Shown: positions 19,685-27,803 of the stretch, one piece after another
How positions within the stretch are numbered: position 1 is the first letter of the stretch
How the letters are laid out: every line of letters starts with the position of its first letter
DNA from: Bacteroidota bacterium
GTDB taxonomy: Bacteria; Bacteroidota; Ignavibacteria; UBA10030
Assembly: GCA_017882185.1 (NCBI GenBank)
Contig: JADGQA010000003.1
Span: forward strand, 1 to 46,424
Direction: 5' to 3'
Length of the DNA: 46,424 bases
Position numbers and translations under genes: made by a program
Notes under the pieces: generated by a model
The model's input: only the letters and a program-made list of their open reading frames with translations
Told to the model about the DNA's origin: nothing
The model's database searches: none

Positions 19685-21322
19685 TCAATCCTCTTTCATG
19701 AATGGATAGCGGTAGTCTCTTCGTGGAATGAAGTTTTCTTTGATCGTCCTTGGCGATACCCAGCGTCCCAAGTTCAAATAACTTCCCGCCTTATCGTTCG
19801 TCCCACTTGCTCGAGCACCTCCAAACGGCTGCTGAGCAACCACTGCACCCGTAGGTTTGTCGTTGATGTAGAAGTTGCCCGCCGAGTTCACCAAAATTCT
19901 GCTGGCCAAAATGATGGCGCGCCTGTCTTGCGCAAAGATCGCTCCTGTCAGACCATATATCGACGTCTCATCGCACACGTGAAGCGTTTCCTCATACTTG
20001 TTGTCGTCATAAACATAGACGCTCAGCACTGGCCCGAATATTTCCTCCTCCATCGTCTTGAATTTCGGGTTTGTCGTCTCAATGATTGTCGGATTGATGA
20101 AGTATCCTTTTGAATCGTTCGAATCACCACCCGCAATGATCTTCGCCTCGTTCGACGCCTTCGCGTACTTGATATATCCTGTTATCGATTCGAACGCATT
20201 CTTATCGATGACGGCATTGTTGTAATTGCTGAAATCCGTTACGTCTCCCGTCTTGAGTGTTTTCAATTCTCCAACCAGGTATTCCTTGAGAGCGGGCCAG
20301 AGCGATTTGGGAATGTATGCGCGTGAAGCAGCCGAACACTTCTGTCCCTGATACTCGAACGCGCCCTGGATCAATGCGATGGCAAGCGCGTGCGCGTCAG
20401 CGCTCGGATGGGCGAAAACGAACCCCTTCCCGCCGGTCTCTCCCACGATCTTCGGATACGATTTGTACTTCGGAAGGTTTTCAGCAATTGTCCTCCAGAT
20501 CTGACGGAATACTGCCGTACTGCCGGTGAAATGAAGCCCGGCAAAGTGTGCAGAGTCGAGGACTGGGTTTCCAATCTTCGAACCTGATCCCGGAATGAAA
20601 TTGATGACGCCCGGAGGCATGCCCGCAGCCTCAAGGAGCTTCACAACATAGTACGCCGAATAGACCGCCGTCGATGCGGGTTTGAAGAGTGTCACATTCC
20701 CCATCATCGCAGGCGCACCGGGCAGATTCGCACTGAACGACGTAAAGTTGAATGGTGTCACCGCAAAGACGAATCCTTCCAGTGGACGGTACTCCATCGT
20801 GTTCCACATTCCCGCAGGTGAATGGAGCGGCTGCTCGTGATAAATCTTCGTCGCATAGTATGCATTGAAGCGGAGGAAATCCGCAGTCTCACACGCCGCA
20901 TCGATTTCAGCCTGATGCACATTTTTGCTCTGGCCCAGCATGGTAGCCGCATTAATAATATCCCGCCATTCGGTCAGAGTCATCATGTCGGCCGCTTTAA
21001 GAAAAATAGCAGCCCTCGACTCCCAATCCATTTGCGACCACATCCTATACGCTTCGAGCGCCGCAACGATCGCCATCCCGACTTCCTTTTGCGATGCCCT
21101 GTGAAATTTGCCGACAACGTGTTTGTGGTTGTGGGGCAGCACAATATTCTCAGTATCGCCGGTTCTGACTTCTTTTCCCCCAATGATCAAGGGAATATCA
21201 ACCTGTTGATTCTGCATTTCCTTGAGTTTTGTCTTGAGGGCTAACCTCTCCGGTGAACCAGGTGCGTAGGTTTTCACCGGTTCGTTCTGAGGGACGGGCA
21301 AATGGACAGCAGCATTAACCAT
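19685..21322 (-). CDS. pruA: L-glutamate gamma-semialdehyde (1-pyrroline-5-carboxylate) dehydrogenase
   Basis: 545 aa; FNFTSFSANLPGAPAMMGN, GETGGKGFVFAHPSADAHALAIALIQGAFEYQGQKCSAASRAYIP. Confidence 0.93.
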   Translation of the reverse strand: MVNAAVHLPVPQNEPVKTYAPGSPERLALKTKLKEMQNQQVDIPLIIGGKEVRTGDTENIVLPHNHKHVVGKFHRASQKEVGMAIVAALEAYRMWSQMDWESRAAIFLKAADMMTLTEWRDIINAATMLGQSKNVHQAEIDAACETADFLRFNAYYATKIYHEQPLHSPAGMWNTMEYRPLEGFVFAVTPFNFTSFSANLPGAPAMMGNVTLFKPASTAVYSAYYVVKLLEAAGMPPGVINFIPGSGSKIGNPVLDSAHFAGLHFTGSTAVFRQIWRTIAENLPKYKSYPKIVGETGGKGFVFAHPSADAHALAIALIQGAFEYQGQKCSAASRAYIPKSLWPALKEYLVGELKTLKTGDVTDFSNYNNAVIDKNAFESITGYIKYAKASNEAKIIAGGDSNDSKGYFINPTIIETTNPKFKTMEEEIFGPVLSVYVYDDNKYEETLHVCDETSIYGLTGAIFAQDRRAIILASRILVNSAGNFYINDKPTGAVVAQQPFGGARASGTNDKAGSYLNLGRWVSPRTIKENFIPRRDYRYPFMKED

Positions 21323-21529
21323 GATTTCCTTTCAATTCAATTTGGATCGATATGGATTGGAAAACAGCGGATCTACTCCTGCAAATCACGTTCAAGAACA
21401 AGATAAACCCGCCAAAAGTTCAAATTATTGATTCGATGTTTGAGTCCCTGAAATTACCTGTTCGAATTGCGCACGGAATGATTTCTCCACAAGAGCCTTC
21501 TTTCGTGTACGGAATCAGCCGGCTATCAT

Positions 21530-22201
21530 TCAGCGTTGCGATTTTTTGTAGTATGCACAGACAGGATTGACGAGACATTCATTGCATCGCGGATCTGTCG
21601 GTCGACAGATCTCCCGTCCAAGGAAAGAAAAACACATTCCCGCATCATTCCAATATCCTTGCGGAATAACTTTCATGAGTTTCTGTTCAATTTTTTCCGG
21701 CTTCACTTCGTTGGTGATGCCAAGGCGCGGCACCACACGCAACACATGAAGGTCGACAATGATGCCTTCCGCCTTGTCACCCGATTCCCGGATTATGACG
21801 TTGGCAGATTTTCGACCGATCCCCGGAAGGCTTGTCAGCCCTTCTATCGTTCTTGGAATTCGCTCGTCCTCGCCGACTTCCGAAGCGATATCGACGAGCC
21901 ATTTTGCCTTTTTCTTGCTGCTTCGTACGGATCTGATCGTCTCATACAAATCCTCCGGTTTCGCGGTCGCCAGTCGTTTCAATGTCGGATATTTCTTAAA
22001 GAACGCAGGGGCGAGGGCATTGATCCGATCGTCCGTCATCTGGGAAGACAGAATGACAAGCACGATGAGTTCATAACGGTTGTGATAGTCGAGAGGGTGT
22101 TTTTTCCCCCGGTATTTTTTGAAGAGTGGAAGCAGTGCGGAAATCCAATCGGTTTTTGTCCGCTGTTCTCTGCCGGCATTCGATCCATTCTTCCTTTTCA
22201 T
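21530..22201 (-). CDS. nth: Endonuclease III
   Basis: VILSSQMTDDRINALAPAFFKKYP, LTSLPGIGRKSANVI, 4Fe-4S loop C-x6-C-x2-C-x5-C (CRPTDPRCNECLVNPVC). Confidence 0.95.
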   Translation of the reverse strand: MKRKNGSNAGREQRTKTDWISALLPLFKKYRGKKHPLDYHNRYELIVLVILSSQMTDDRINALAPAFFKKYPTLKRLATAKPEDLYETIRSVRSSKKKAKWLVDIASEVGEDERIPRTIEGLTSLPGIGRKSANVIIRESGDKAEGIIVDLHVLRVVPRLGITNEVKPEKIEQKLMKVIPQGYWNDAGMCFSFLGREICRPTDPRCNECLVNPVCAYYKKSQR

Positions 22202-22237
22202 GGTTTCGGTCCAAATTGTGGGAGATGGAAGGAAAAT

Positions 22238-23164
22238 CTATGCGATGGTGTCGTTCTCAGTGATCGATAGGAAGTAGTCCTCCAGCGACCGACGGGGTAT
22301 GATCGCGTGGATTCTGACGCCACCGTTCACAAGTGCCTTCGTCAGGAGGGGAATCATTTCAAAATCCGTCGTCACCTCAAACGCACCACCTTTTTCCTTG
22401 AATTTTCCGACCAGTTGTTTCTGGCCCCGAAGAACAGCAGTCACTTTGGCTTTTGGTTCTGCTCTAAGAAGGACATACTTTTCGCCTTGATCCAAGAGTT
22501 GCTGGACGTTGCCCTGAACAACCATTTCACCTTTGTTGATAACGGCCATGCGCGTCGCCACCAGCTCGATTTCGTTCAGCAAATGGGACGACAGGAAAAT
22601 CGTTTTCTTCTGATCGCGCGCCAGGTGTAACACCAAATCGCGGACTTCCTTCATGCCTTGGGGATCAAGGCCATTCGTGGGTTCGTCAAGTATTACCAAC
22701 TCGGGATCCGATAGCAGCGATTGTGCGATTCCGAGCCGCTGCTTCATCCCGTGTGAGTACGTCTTCACTTTGTCGCGGGCTCGAGGGAGAAGTCCAACGA
22801 GATCCAGCACCTCTTCAATTCGTTTTCGAGAAACTCCATCATTGAGTGCTCCCACGATTTCAAGATTCTTGAATGCAGAGAGATAAAGGTAGAAATCTGC
22901 TTTTTCGACGATTCCGCCCACAGAGTTCAATGCGCGTTCACGTTCTCTCTTCAAAGACTTTCCGAAGATTACTACCTCCCCTTCCGTTGGAGTGATCAGT
23001 GAAAGCATCATGCGCATGGTCGTGCTCTTGCCCGCGCCATTGGGACCCAGGAACCCGAATACGTCGCCCCGGCGTACTTCGATATTGATGTCGCGGGCAG
23101 CCCATCGATTCTTGAAGCGTTTGCCGAGATTCTTTGTTTGAAGTATCGTTTCCAGATTCTGCAT
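22238..23164 (-). CDS. ABC transporter ATP-binding protein (ABC-2/drug-export type)
   Basis: GFLGPNGAGKSTTMRMML, YSHGMKQRLGIAQSLLSDPELVILDEPTNGLDP. Confidence 0.93.
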   Translation of the reverse strand: MQNLETILQTKNLGKRFKNRWAARDINIEVRRGDVFGFLGPNGAGKSTTMRMMLSLITPTEGEVVIFGKSLKRERERALNSVGGIVEKADFYLYLSAFKNLEIVGALNDGVSRKRIEEVLDLVGLLPRARDKVKTYSHGMKQRLGIAQSLLSDPELVILDEPTNGLDPQGMKEVRDLVLHLARDQKKTIFLSSHLLNEIELVATRMAVINKGEMVVQGNVQQLLDQGEKYVLLRAEPKAKVTAVLRGQKQLVGKFKEKGGAFEVTTDFEMIPLLTKALVNGGVRIHAIIPRRSLEDYFLSITENDTIA

Positions 23165-23185
23165 TGGATAGACAATTCGGAGGAA

Positions 23186-23274
23186 ATGACGCCAAGAAAG
23201 TAATGAATCGCGTCACTCAAGTCAAGCCAACAGAAGGCGGGAATGACCGGATGAGGAATTGACGAGAAGGCTTG
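23186..23274. repeat. Dispersed 89-bp repeat, copy 1
   Basis: ATGACGCCAAGAAAGTAATGAATCGCGTCACTCAAGTCAAGC...GGCTTG; aligns without gaps to 25733..25821 with about 13 mismatches counted by eye. Confidence 0.85.
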
Positions 23275-23365
23275 AAGCAGTCGAACGAACATGTCTCGAT
23301 GATAAATCTGAGTGGTCCTAGCCCCGGGTTTCCGATGCAGTTCGAAGAATAGAGTACCCGATTGA

Positions 23366-23403
23366 GTCATTGCGATCCCGACGAGGTCGGAAGAAGCAAT
23401 CTC
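23366..23403. repeat. Extragenic palindrome of the GTCATTGCGA...GAAGCAATCTC type
   Basis: gtcATTGCgatcCCGACgagGTCGGaagaaGCAATctc: nested inverted repeats. Confidence 0.65.
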
Positions 23404-23440
23404 ATTCGTACGTTCTGACGTAAATGGCAACTCACCAGAA

Positions 23441-23895
23441 GTGGAATTGAATCAGGAAGCAAGCCTGAAAATCCTCAAGTGTGTGTATCAAGGCCAGAAT
23501 AACTACGGAAAATTATTATTGTGTTCAGTGGCGGATCTTGATACCGATGAAACAAAAGTTTCTTTGCTCCCGACGAAATTCATTCGATTATCCAGGACCA
23601 GAAGCTCGGAGTCGGCAGTGGGTTCTTGCTGAAGCGTGTTCAGAATGGCAAGAAGGGCAACTCGAAGTTCAAATCGTCTATTCTGGAAAAAGCTGCGGAA
23701 CCTGTGCAGCCGAATGGAGACAATGACAAAGAGTTGCTTCTGTGTTGTGTTCGTGATGCCGCTGATATCGTGAAAGAGACACGTATTCAGTTTTCGAATG
23801 ATGAGCTGCAGAAACTGGCAACGACGCGGTTCATCCCTGGAACAACGCTAGTTGGTTCAAACCACGTCTATCCATCACTATCGGGGATAAAATAG
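23441..23895 (+). pseudogene. Apparently frameshifted hypothetical ORF
   Basis: Frame 2 reads GKLLLCSVADLDTDETKVSLLP; frame 1 continues DEIHSIIQDQKLGVGSGFLLKRVQNGKKGN...ELLLCCVRDAADIVKETRIQFSNDELQKLATTRF; a one-base change near 23570 would join them. Confidence 0.5.
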
Positions 23896-23910
23896 AAACA
23901 TCTTGAAGTG

Positions 23911-23938
23911 AGAGCGCGAAGTTTGCGCTCTTTTTTTA
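23911..23938 (+). terminator. Rho-independent terminator
   Basis: AGAGCGC-gaagttt-GCGCTCT followed by T-run. Confidence 0.85.
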
Positions 23939-23975
23939 GTTGTTCTCAAATATGGGAATGTTACTGGCAATCACA

Positions 23976-24004
23976 TTGACATTCATCGACTTTTTGTATT
24001 TTAT
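23976..24004 (+). promoter_or_regulatory. Sigma70-like promoter upstream of a short terminated transcript
   Basis: TTGACA-17 nt-TTTTAT. Confidence 0.4.
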
Positions 24005-24010
24005 TGTGTT

Positions 24011-24105
24011 TACGTAATCGGGTCCAGCGGGATTAGGACTATTGAACAAGGACATCAGGATGAAAGCCTCCTGAATCGCGAATGCGATGAAGGAGGCTTT
24101 TTTGT
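24011..24105 (+). ncRNA. Candidate small RNA, about 95 nt, promoter-to-terminator unit without a convincing ORF
   Basis: Follows the promoter-like sequence and ends in a terminator. Confidence 0.3.
24063..24104 (+). terminator. Rho-independent terminator
   Basis: AAAGCCTCCT-g-ATCGC-gaat-GCGAT-g-AGGAGGCTTT TTT: extended stem plus T-run. Confidence 0.8.
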
Positions 24106-24384
24106 TTCTCTCGGCGCCAGAGGCATACTTCCCACGACAGGTAGCCAATGCTTGAACGGGGGAAATCTAACTTCACATTGGCACCGCTACAGGGGGCTGG
24201 TCACAAATCCAAGGTAGCATAGAAACCTGTCGAACCGGACCCGAACGACACGATAGAGAATCACATTGTAGGTCTGGTTCATAGAAATTTTGACCAGCGT
24301 GAACACTCTTGTTGGCTCTATCCTAGAATTAGATGTCCGAAGCGTGAGTTGCACGATCGAGGAACACTTAAAAGAGGTATACTA

Positions 24385-25038
24385 GTGAGAAAAACCAGAA
24401 TACTCATCATTGAAGATAATCGCGTCTTGCTCGATGGTATCTCAGCAATGGTCAATGGACAAACGGATATGCATGTCGTGGCCACCATCGGAAGCGGCAA
24501 TAATATTCTGCTGAAAGCGAGCCAGAGAAAACCTGATGTGATTCTTATGGACGCTGGACTGAAGAATCTCAAAGAGTCGTCGGTTGTAGAATCGATAAAG
24601 AAACAAATGCCGGATGTGAAAGTGATAGGAATGGGATTTGTCCCGACACAACTGGACATCGTTGAGTTTGTAGAGGCCGGGGCATCGGGTTTTATTCTGA
24701 AAGATGCCACGGTAAAAGAATTTCTCGGTACTATTCGATCTGTGGCACACGGAGCAAAAATTCTTCCTCCTTCACTGGCCGGGTCGCTTTTTTCTTTTGT
24801 TGCCGAACTCGCTATCAAGGAGAGGAAGGGGAAAATAGCCGATGCCGTGCGAATGACAAAACGAGAGCGTGAAATTATCGTTCTGATAGCCGACGCTCTG
24901 AGCAACAAGGAAATTGCCGAACAACTCAATATCGCCACCCACACTGTGAAAAGTCATGTGCACAATATCATGGAAAAATTGGCATTACACAGCCGTCTTC
25001 AGATTGCACAGCACGCCAGCGACGAAAAGACATTCTAA
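24385..25038 (+). CDS. NarL/LuxR-family response regulator
   Basis: Receiver RILIIEDNRVLLDGI...VILMDAGL..GFILKDAT; HTH LTKREREIIVLIADALSNKEIAEQLNIATHTVKSHVHNIMEKL-type motif. GTG start chosen (ORF track starts at 24349). Confidence 0.88.
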   Translation: MRKTRILIIEDNRVLLDGISAMVNGQTDMHVVATIGSGNNILLKASQRKPDVILMDAGLKNLKESSVVESIKKQMPDVKVIGMGFVPTQLDIVEFVEAGASGFILKDATVKEFLGTIRSVAHGAKILPPSLAGSLFSFVAELAIKERKGKIADAVRMTKREREIIVLIADALSNKEIAEQLNIATHTVKSHVHNIMEKLALHSRLQIAQHASDEKTF

Positions 25039-25418
25039 CCCCATTCCGACCATCCCTCTCACGAGCAACACGGCCGATTCCTAAGCGAGAAATGCAGTCG
25101 AACAGTCTGAGCGCTCTTTGTGGTTATTGTGTTTGAGGCCAGGTTCCCAACCGAGCATCCAACATCACCTCTTACCGTCGCGGAACGATTCGCAAGCCCG
25201 CAGGACGACCTTCGGCAAATCTCAGCCAGTCTGGCACTCATCGCTACGAAGCGCACTTCATCATTGAAAATGGATTAGGTCCTTTTTCATCCGTTCGGCC
25301 TATTATTTGTCAATCCGGCATCGATATACTTGTTCACGTTGCGTTGGGGTTTTTCGTCCCTTCATCGACCGAAGGGAACCTTTACTTATGAACACTTGAA
25401 AGAAAAGAAGCTTGCACA

Positions 25419-25601
25419 ATGAACTGGGATTGAGTTGAAGGACAATGGAAGCAACGAAGAGGAAAAGCGATGTACCATTGGGGCAAAGTAATGAACGACG
25501 AGCTCGCCGCCATCTCAGGGAAGTTTGAGAAACTTGTTGGAAGGCTTCAAGAGAAATTCGGCATTGCTAAAGAAGAGGCCAGGGAACAGATTGAGGAATA
25601 A
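25419..25601 (+). pseudogene. CsbD-like stress protein gene with in-frame TGA at codon 5
   Basis: MNWD*VEGQWKQRRGKAMYHWGKVMNDELAAISGKFEKLVGRLQEKFGIAKEEAREQIEE*: matches the CsbD layout MNWDxIEGxWKQxKGxxxxxWGKLxxDDLxxIxGKxxxLVGxxQxxYGIxxEEAExQ. Confidence 0.75.
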
Positions 25602-25732
25602 AAAAAGAGCATCGAGAACCTAAAGAAGTCCAATGTCAACCTCGTGAGATTGCAGGAATCATTGAGCAAGAAAGAAAAGAAGTCGGACAGGAAACCGGCG
25701 AAATCAAAAACGAGTATGTCGAAGGTCCGGAT

Positions 25733-25821
25733 ATGACACCAAGAAAGCAATGAATCGCATCACCCAAGTCAAGCAAACAGAAGACGGGAATGGCCGCATG
25801 AAAAACTTACGAGAGGGCTTG
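25733..25821. repeat. Dispersed 89-bp repeat, copy 2
   Basis: See 23186..23274. Confidence 0.85.
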
Positions 25822-25838
25822 TTCTAACCGGAGAGGTA

Positions 25839-25890
25839 GTGACCTTGGCGTCCCGATGCAACTCGATACATTGGGAAACGCGCAACCTAT
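25839..25890 (-). pseudogene. tRNA-Arg 3'-end relic 1, interrupted by a degenerate palindrome
   Basis: GTGACCttGGCG-[TCCCGATGcaactcgataCATtGGGA]-AACGCGCAACCTA versus intact tRNA GTGACCCCGGCG-CGAATCG-AACGCGCAACCTA. Confidence 0.65.
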
Positions 25891-25969
25891 GGCATATCCC
25901 GCCCAAGAGCACCTGGATTCTGAAAACTTCAAAGTCGCTCGCACAAAACACTCGCGGGAAGTTTTCGAA

Positions 25970-26093
25970 GTGACCCCGGCGTCCCGATGCAACTCGACGC
26001 ATCGGGAAACGCGCAACCTACAGTTCCGTGACACCTTCGGTGTCACGAGAATCCTCGTCCCGACTTTCGTCGGGACGGGCCTTAGAAGGCTGT
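25970..26093 (-). pseudogene. tRNA-Arg 3'-half relic 2, interrupted by perfect palindromes
   Basis: GTGACCCCGGCG-[TCCCGATGCaactcgacGCATCGGGA]-AACGCGCAACCTACAG-[two hairpins]-CTTAGAAGGCTGT; colinear with the intact tRNA at 26102..26175. Confidence 0.75.
26027..26077. repeat. Pair of perfect hairpins inserted in the tRNA relic
   Basis: CGTGACACC-ttc-GGTGTCACG and CGTCCCGAC-tttc-GTCGGGACG. Confidence 0.85.
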
Positions 26094-26101
26094 CTGCACA
26101 G

Positions 26102-26175
26102 TGACCCCGGCGCGAATCGAACGCGCAACCTACAGCTTAGAAGGCTGTTGCTCTATCCAATTGAGCTACGGGGTC
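26102..26175 (-). tRNA. tRNA-Arg (anticodon UCU)
   Basis: GACCCCGTAGCTCAATTGGATAGAGCAACAGCCTTCTAAGCTGTAGGTTGCGCGTTCGAATCGCGCCGGGGTCA folds as a cloverleaf; anticodon loop CTTCTAA; CCA not encoded. Confidence 0.95.
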
Positions 26176-26296
26176 AAAGAAAATTGCGGATTTTCAATTG
26201 TCGATCTACGATTGCAGAACAGCTGTCACTCTTTCCATCGTGTACGTTGCCATTTTGGATATTCGTCGGGATACTCCCCAAAGGGGTCCTCCGGAC

Positions 26297-26337
26297 AAAA
26301 TCACAGCCACTCACAAGAATCGTTCGTGGGTGATTTT
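26297..26337 (-). terminator. Hairpin downstream of the pilin-like gene
   Basis: AAAATCAC...CCAC...GTGG-GTGATTTT inverted repeat. Confidence 0.4.
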
Positions 26338-26483
26338 GGTAAATATACGAAAGGAATGGTTCGGAGGCAAAGATGGAGCATTTCTTTGACGCAACTCCAG
26401 GAAAATTGCGTAAGATCTGTTGGCGGTTGTCGCGATAATCGAGGAAGAGATACAAGGATGACGACGGAGGTAACGATTGTCCC

Positions 26484-26870
26484 CTACTCGAAATCCCCTG
26501 TGAAAGTCCAGTTGGATGCCTTTCCATTCATATCGATATCGGCGACCATCGTGTCTGTGGAATCCAACGAGGAGACGCCGGTGACCTGCAGTGTTTGGGG
26601 ATTCAGGACAGATGCGGCGTATCGACCGTTCAGGTTCGAACGGTATCCTTTGGGGAGGGCGTATCCGTCAAATTTGTAGCCGCCTCCTCCTAATGCCGGA
26701 ATTCTTCTGTGGTATCGCACAGCATTGATGGCAATGTGATGGAGGTCGTCAATCATTGCTTTCTTGTTGGCGTCGATATCATCCGCCCGAAAGAATCCCG
26801 TCCCTGTGAGAATCGCAATACCGACGATGAGCACGCTAATTGCAATGATGAGCAGCTGGCTTTGTCCCAT
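26484..26870 (-). CDS. Pilin-like protein with short N-terminus (paralog of 33367..33753)
   Basis: MGQSQLLIIAISVLIVGIAILTGTGFF...NKKAMIDDLHHIAINAVRYHRRIPALGGGGY...GKASNWTFTGDFE. Confidence 0.65.
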   Translation of the reverse strand: MGQSQLLIIAISVLIVGIAILTGTGFFRADDIDANKKAMIDDLHHIAINAVRYHRRIPALGGGGYKFDGYALPKGYRSNLNGRYAASVLNPQTLQVTGVSSLDSTDTMVADIDMNGKASNWTFTGDFE

Positions 26871-27312
26871 ACCCGGATTCTATTGTTATTGACCCTGCGT
26901 GTCCGTACCTCTGCGGTATGATACCCTTCAATGTATATGCCACAGAACCATGTTTGATCACTGTCTGAAATCATGCGAGAACAGAGGCGCTCCCTTACTT
27001 CATCAGATGGTCGAATCCCATTTATACTTCAACGTGTGCATCAAATTACCTTATTACCTCTTCCGAGGACATTAGAATTTCTCACGCGTTTTTCAAAAAC
27101 CCGCACGGGTATGTAGGGTTCGAATCTTACGATGTCGTCGACAACGGACCATTGGATTGTCGCCTACGGGAGACAAGTTGTTAGTGCTGGGCGATTTGCG
27201 CCTTGGGTGATCCTTGCTTAGGATTACAAACGCGGCAGAAAGAATTAATGGAGGCGAAATACGAAATGCACGATCCTGGGGGAAGTTGATGCCTGTTCAA
27301 AGACTCTGTCGC

Positions 27313-27351
27313 GAAAAAGAAAACCCCCACCGACTGGCGTCGACGAGGGTT
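27313..27351 (-). terminator. Rho-independent terminator
   Basis: Minus strand AACCCTCGTCGAC-gcca-GTCGGTGGGGGTT TTCTTTTT: 13-bp stem including G-U pairs, then T-tract. Confidence 0.8.
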
Positions 27352-27392
27352 CTCCTCTAGAATATTTTGCTTAACCGACTATTCCGAGTTAA

Positions 27393-27803
27393 TCAACCCG
27401 GCCCAAAGAAAAACACGTCAATGATAACCGGGCTGGTCACATCCATGAGTGTCAGAGTATATGGTTCACTAGTAAATGTTTCGAAGTTGCCGTCGACAGT
27501 AAGCAAAAAAGAAACACCCACATTGGGTATAATAAGCCACGATGCACTTTCTCCGCTTGGAACGGAAGTTGGACCATCAACTGACCCAAGACTTGGGTCA
27601 TAATTAATCGTGATCGGTATGTCATTGGTCACGAGGACATCACCGTGCGCGAGATGCGCGGGGACTGCCTCAGGTGCCACGACGATAATATGTCCGTTGT
27701 GCACTAGTGCAACTTTGTCCTTCTTATCCCCCGCGTTCGAAGAAACATATCCGAAGATGCAAAGAACAAGAAGTAGAGAAAGCAACTTAATGAAGTGTTT
27801 CAT
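27393..27803 (-). CDS. Small secreted protein with an HNGHxIxVxxxAVxAHLAHGD motif
   Basis: MKHFIKLLSLLLVLCIFGYVSSNAG signal peptide; KVALVHNGHIIVVAPEAVPAHLAHGDVL. Start corrected from the ORF track. Confidence 0.65.
   Translation of the reverse strand: MKHFIKLLSLLLVLCIFGYVSSNAGDKKDKVALVHNGHIIVVAPEAVPAHLAHGDVLVTNDIPITINYDPSLGSVDGPTSVPSGESASWLIIPNVGVSFLLTVDGNFETFTSEPYTLTLMDVTSPVIIDVFFFGPG

Noticed and set aside
25769-26104. Short overlapping ORFs with repeated RLRVSRCVELHRDAGVT
   Set aside because: The repetition comes from the tRNA relics and palindromes, not from a protein-coding repeat.
25839-26175. Possible CRISPR-like array
   Set aside because: Three similar units, but they match the tRNA sequence with variable insertions; no uniform repeat/spacer pattern and no cas genes.
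26101-26679. 192-aa plus-strand ORF starting in the tRNA
   Set aside because: Begins inside tRNA-Arg and runs antisense to the pilin-like gene.
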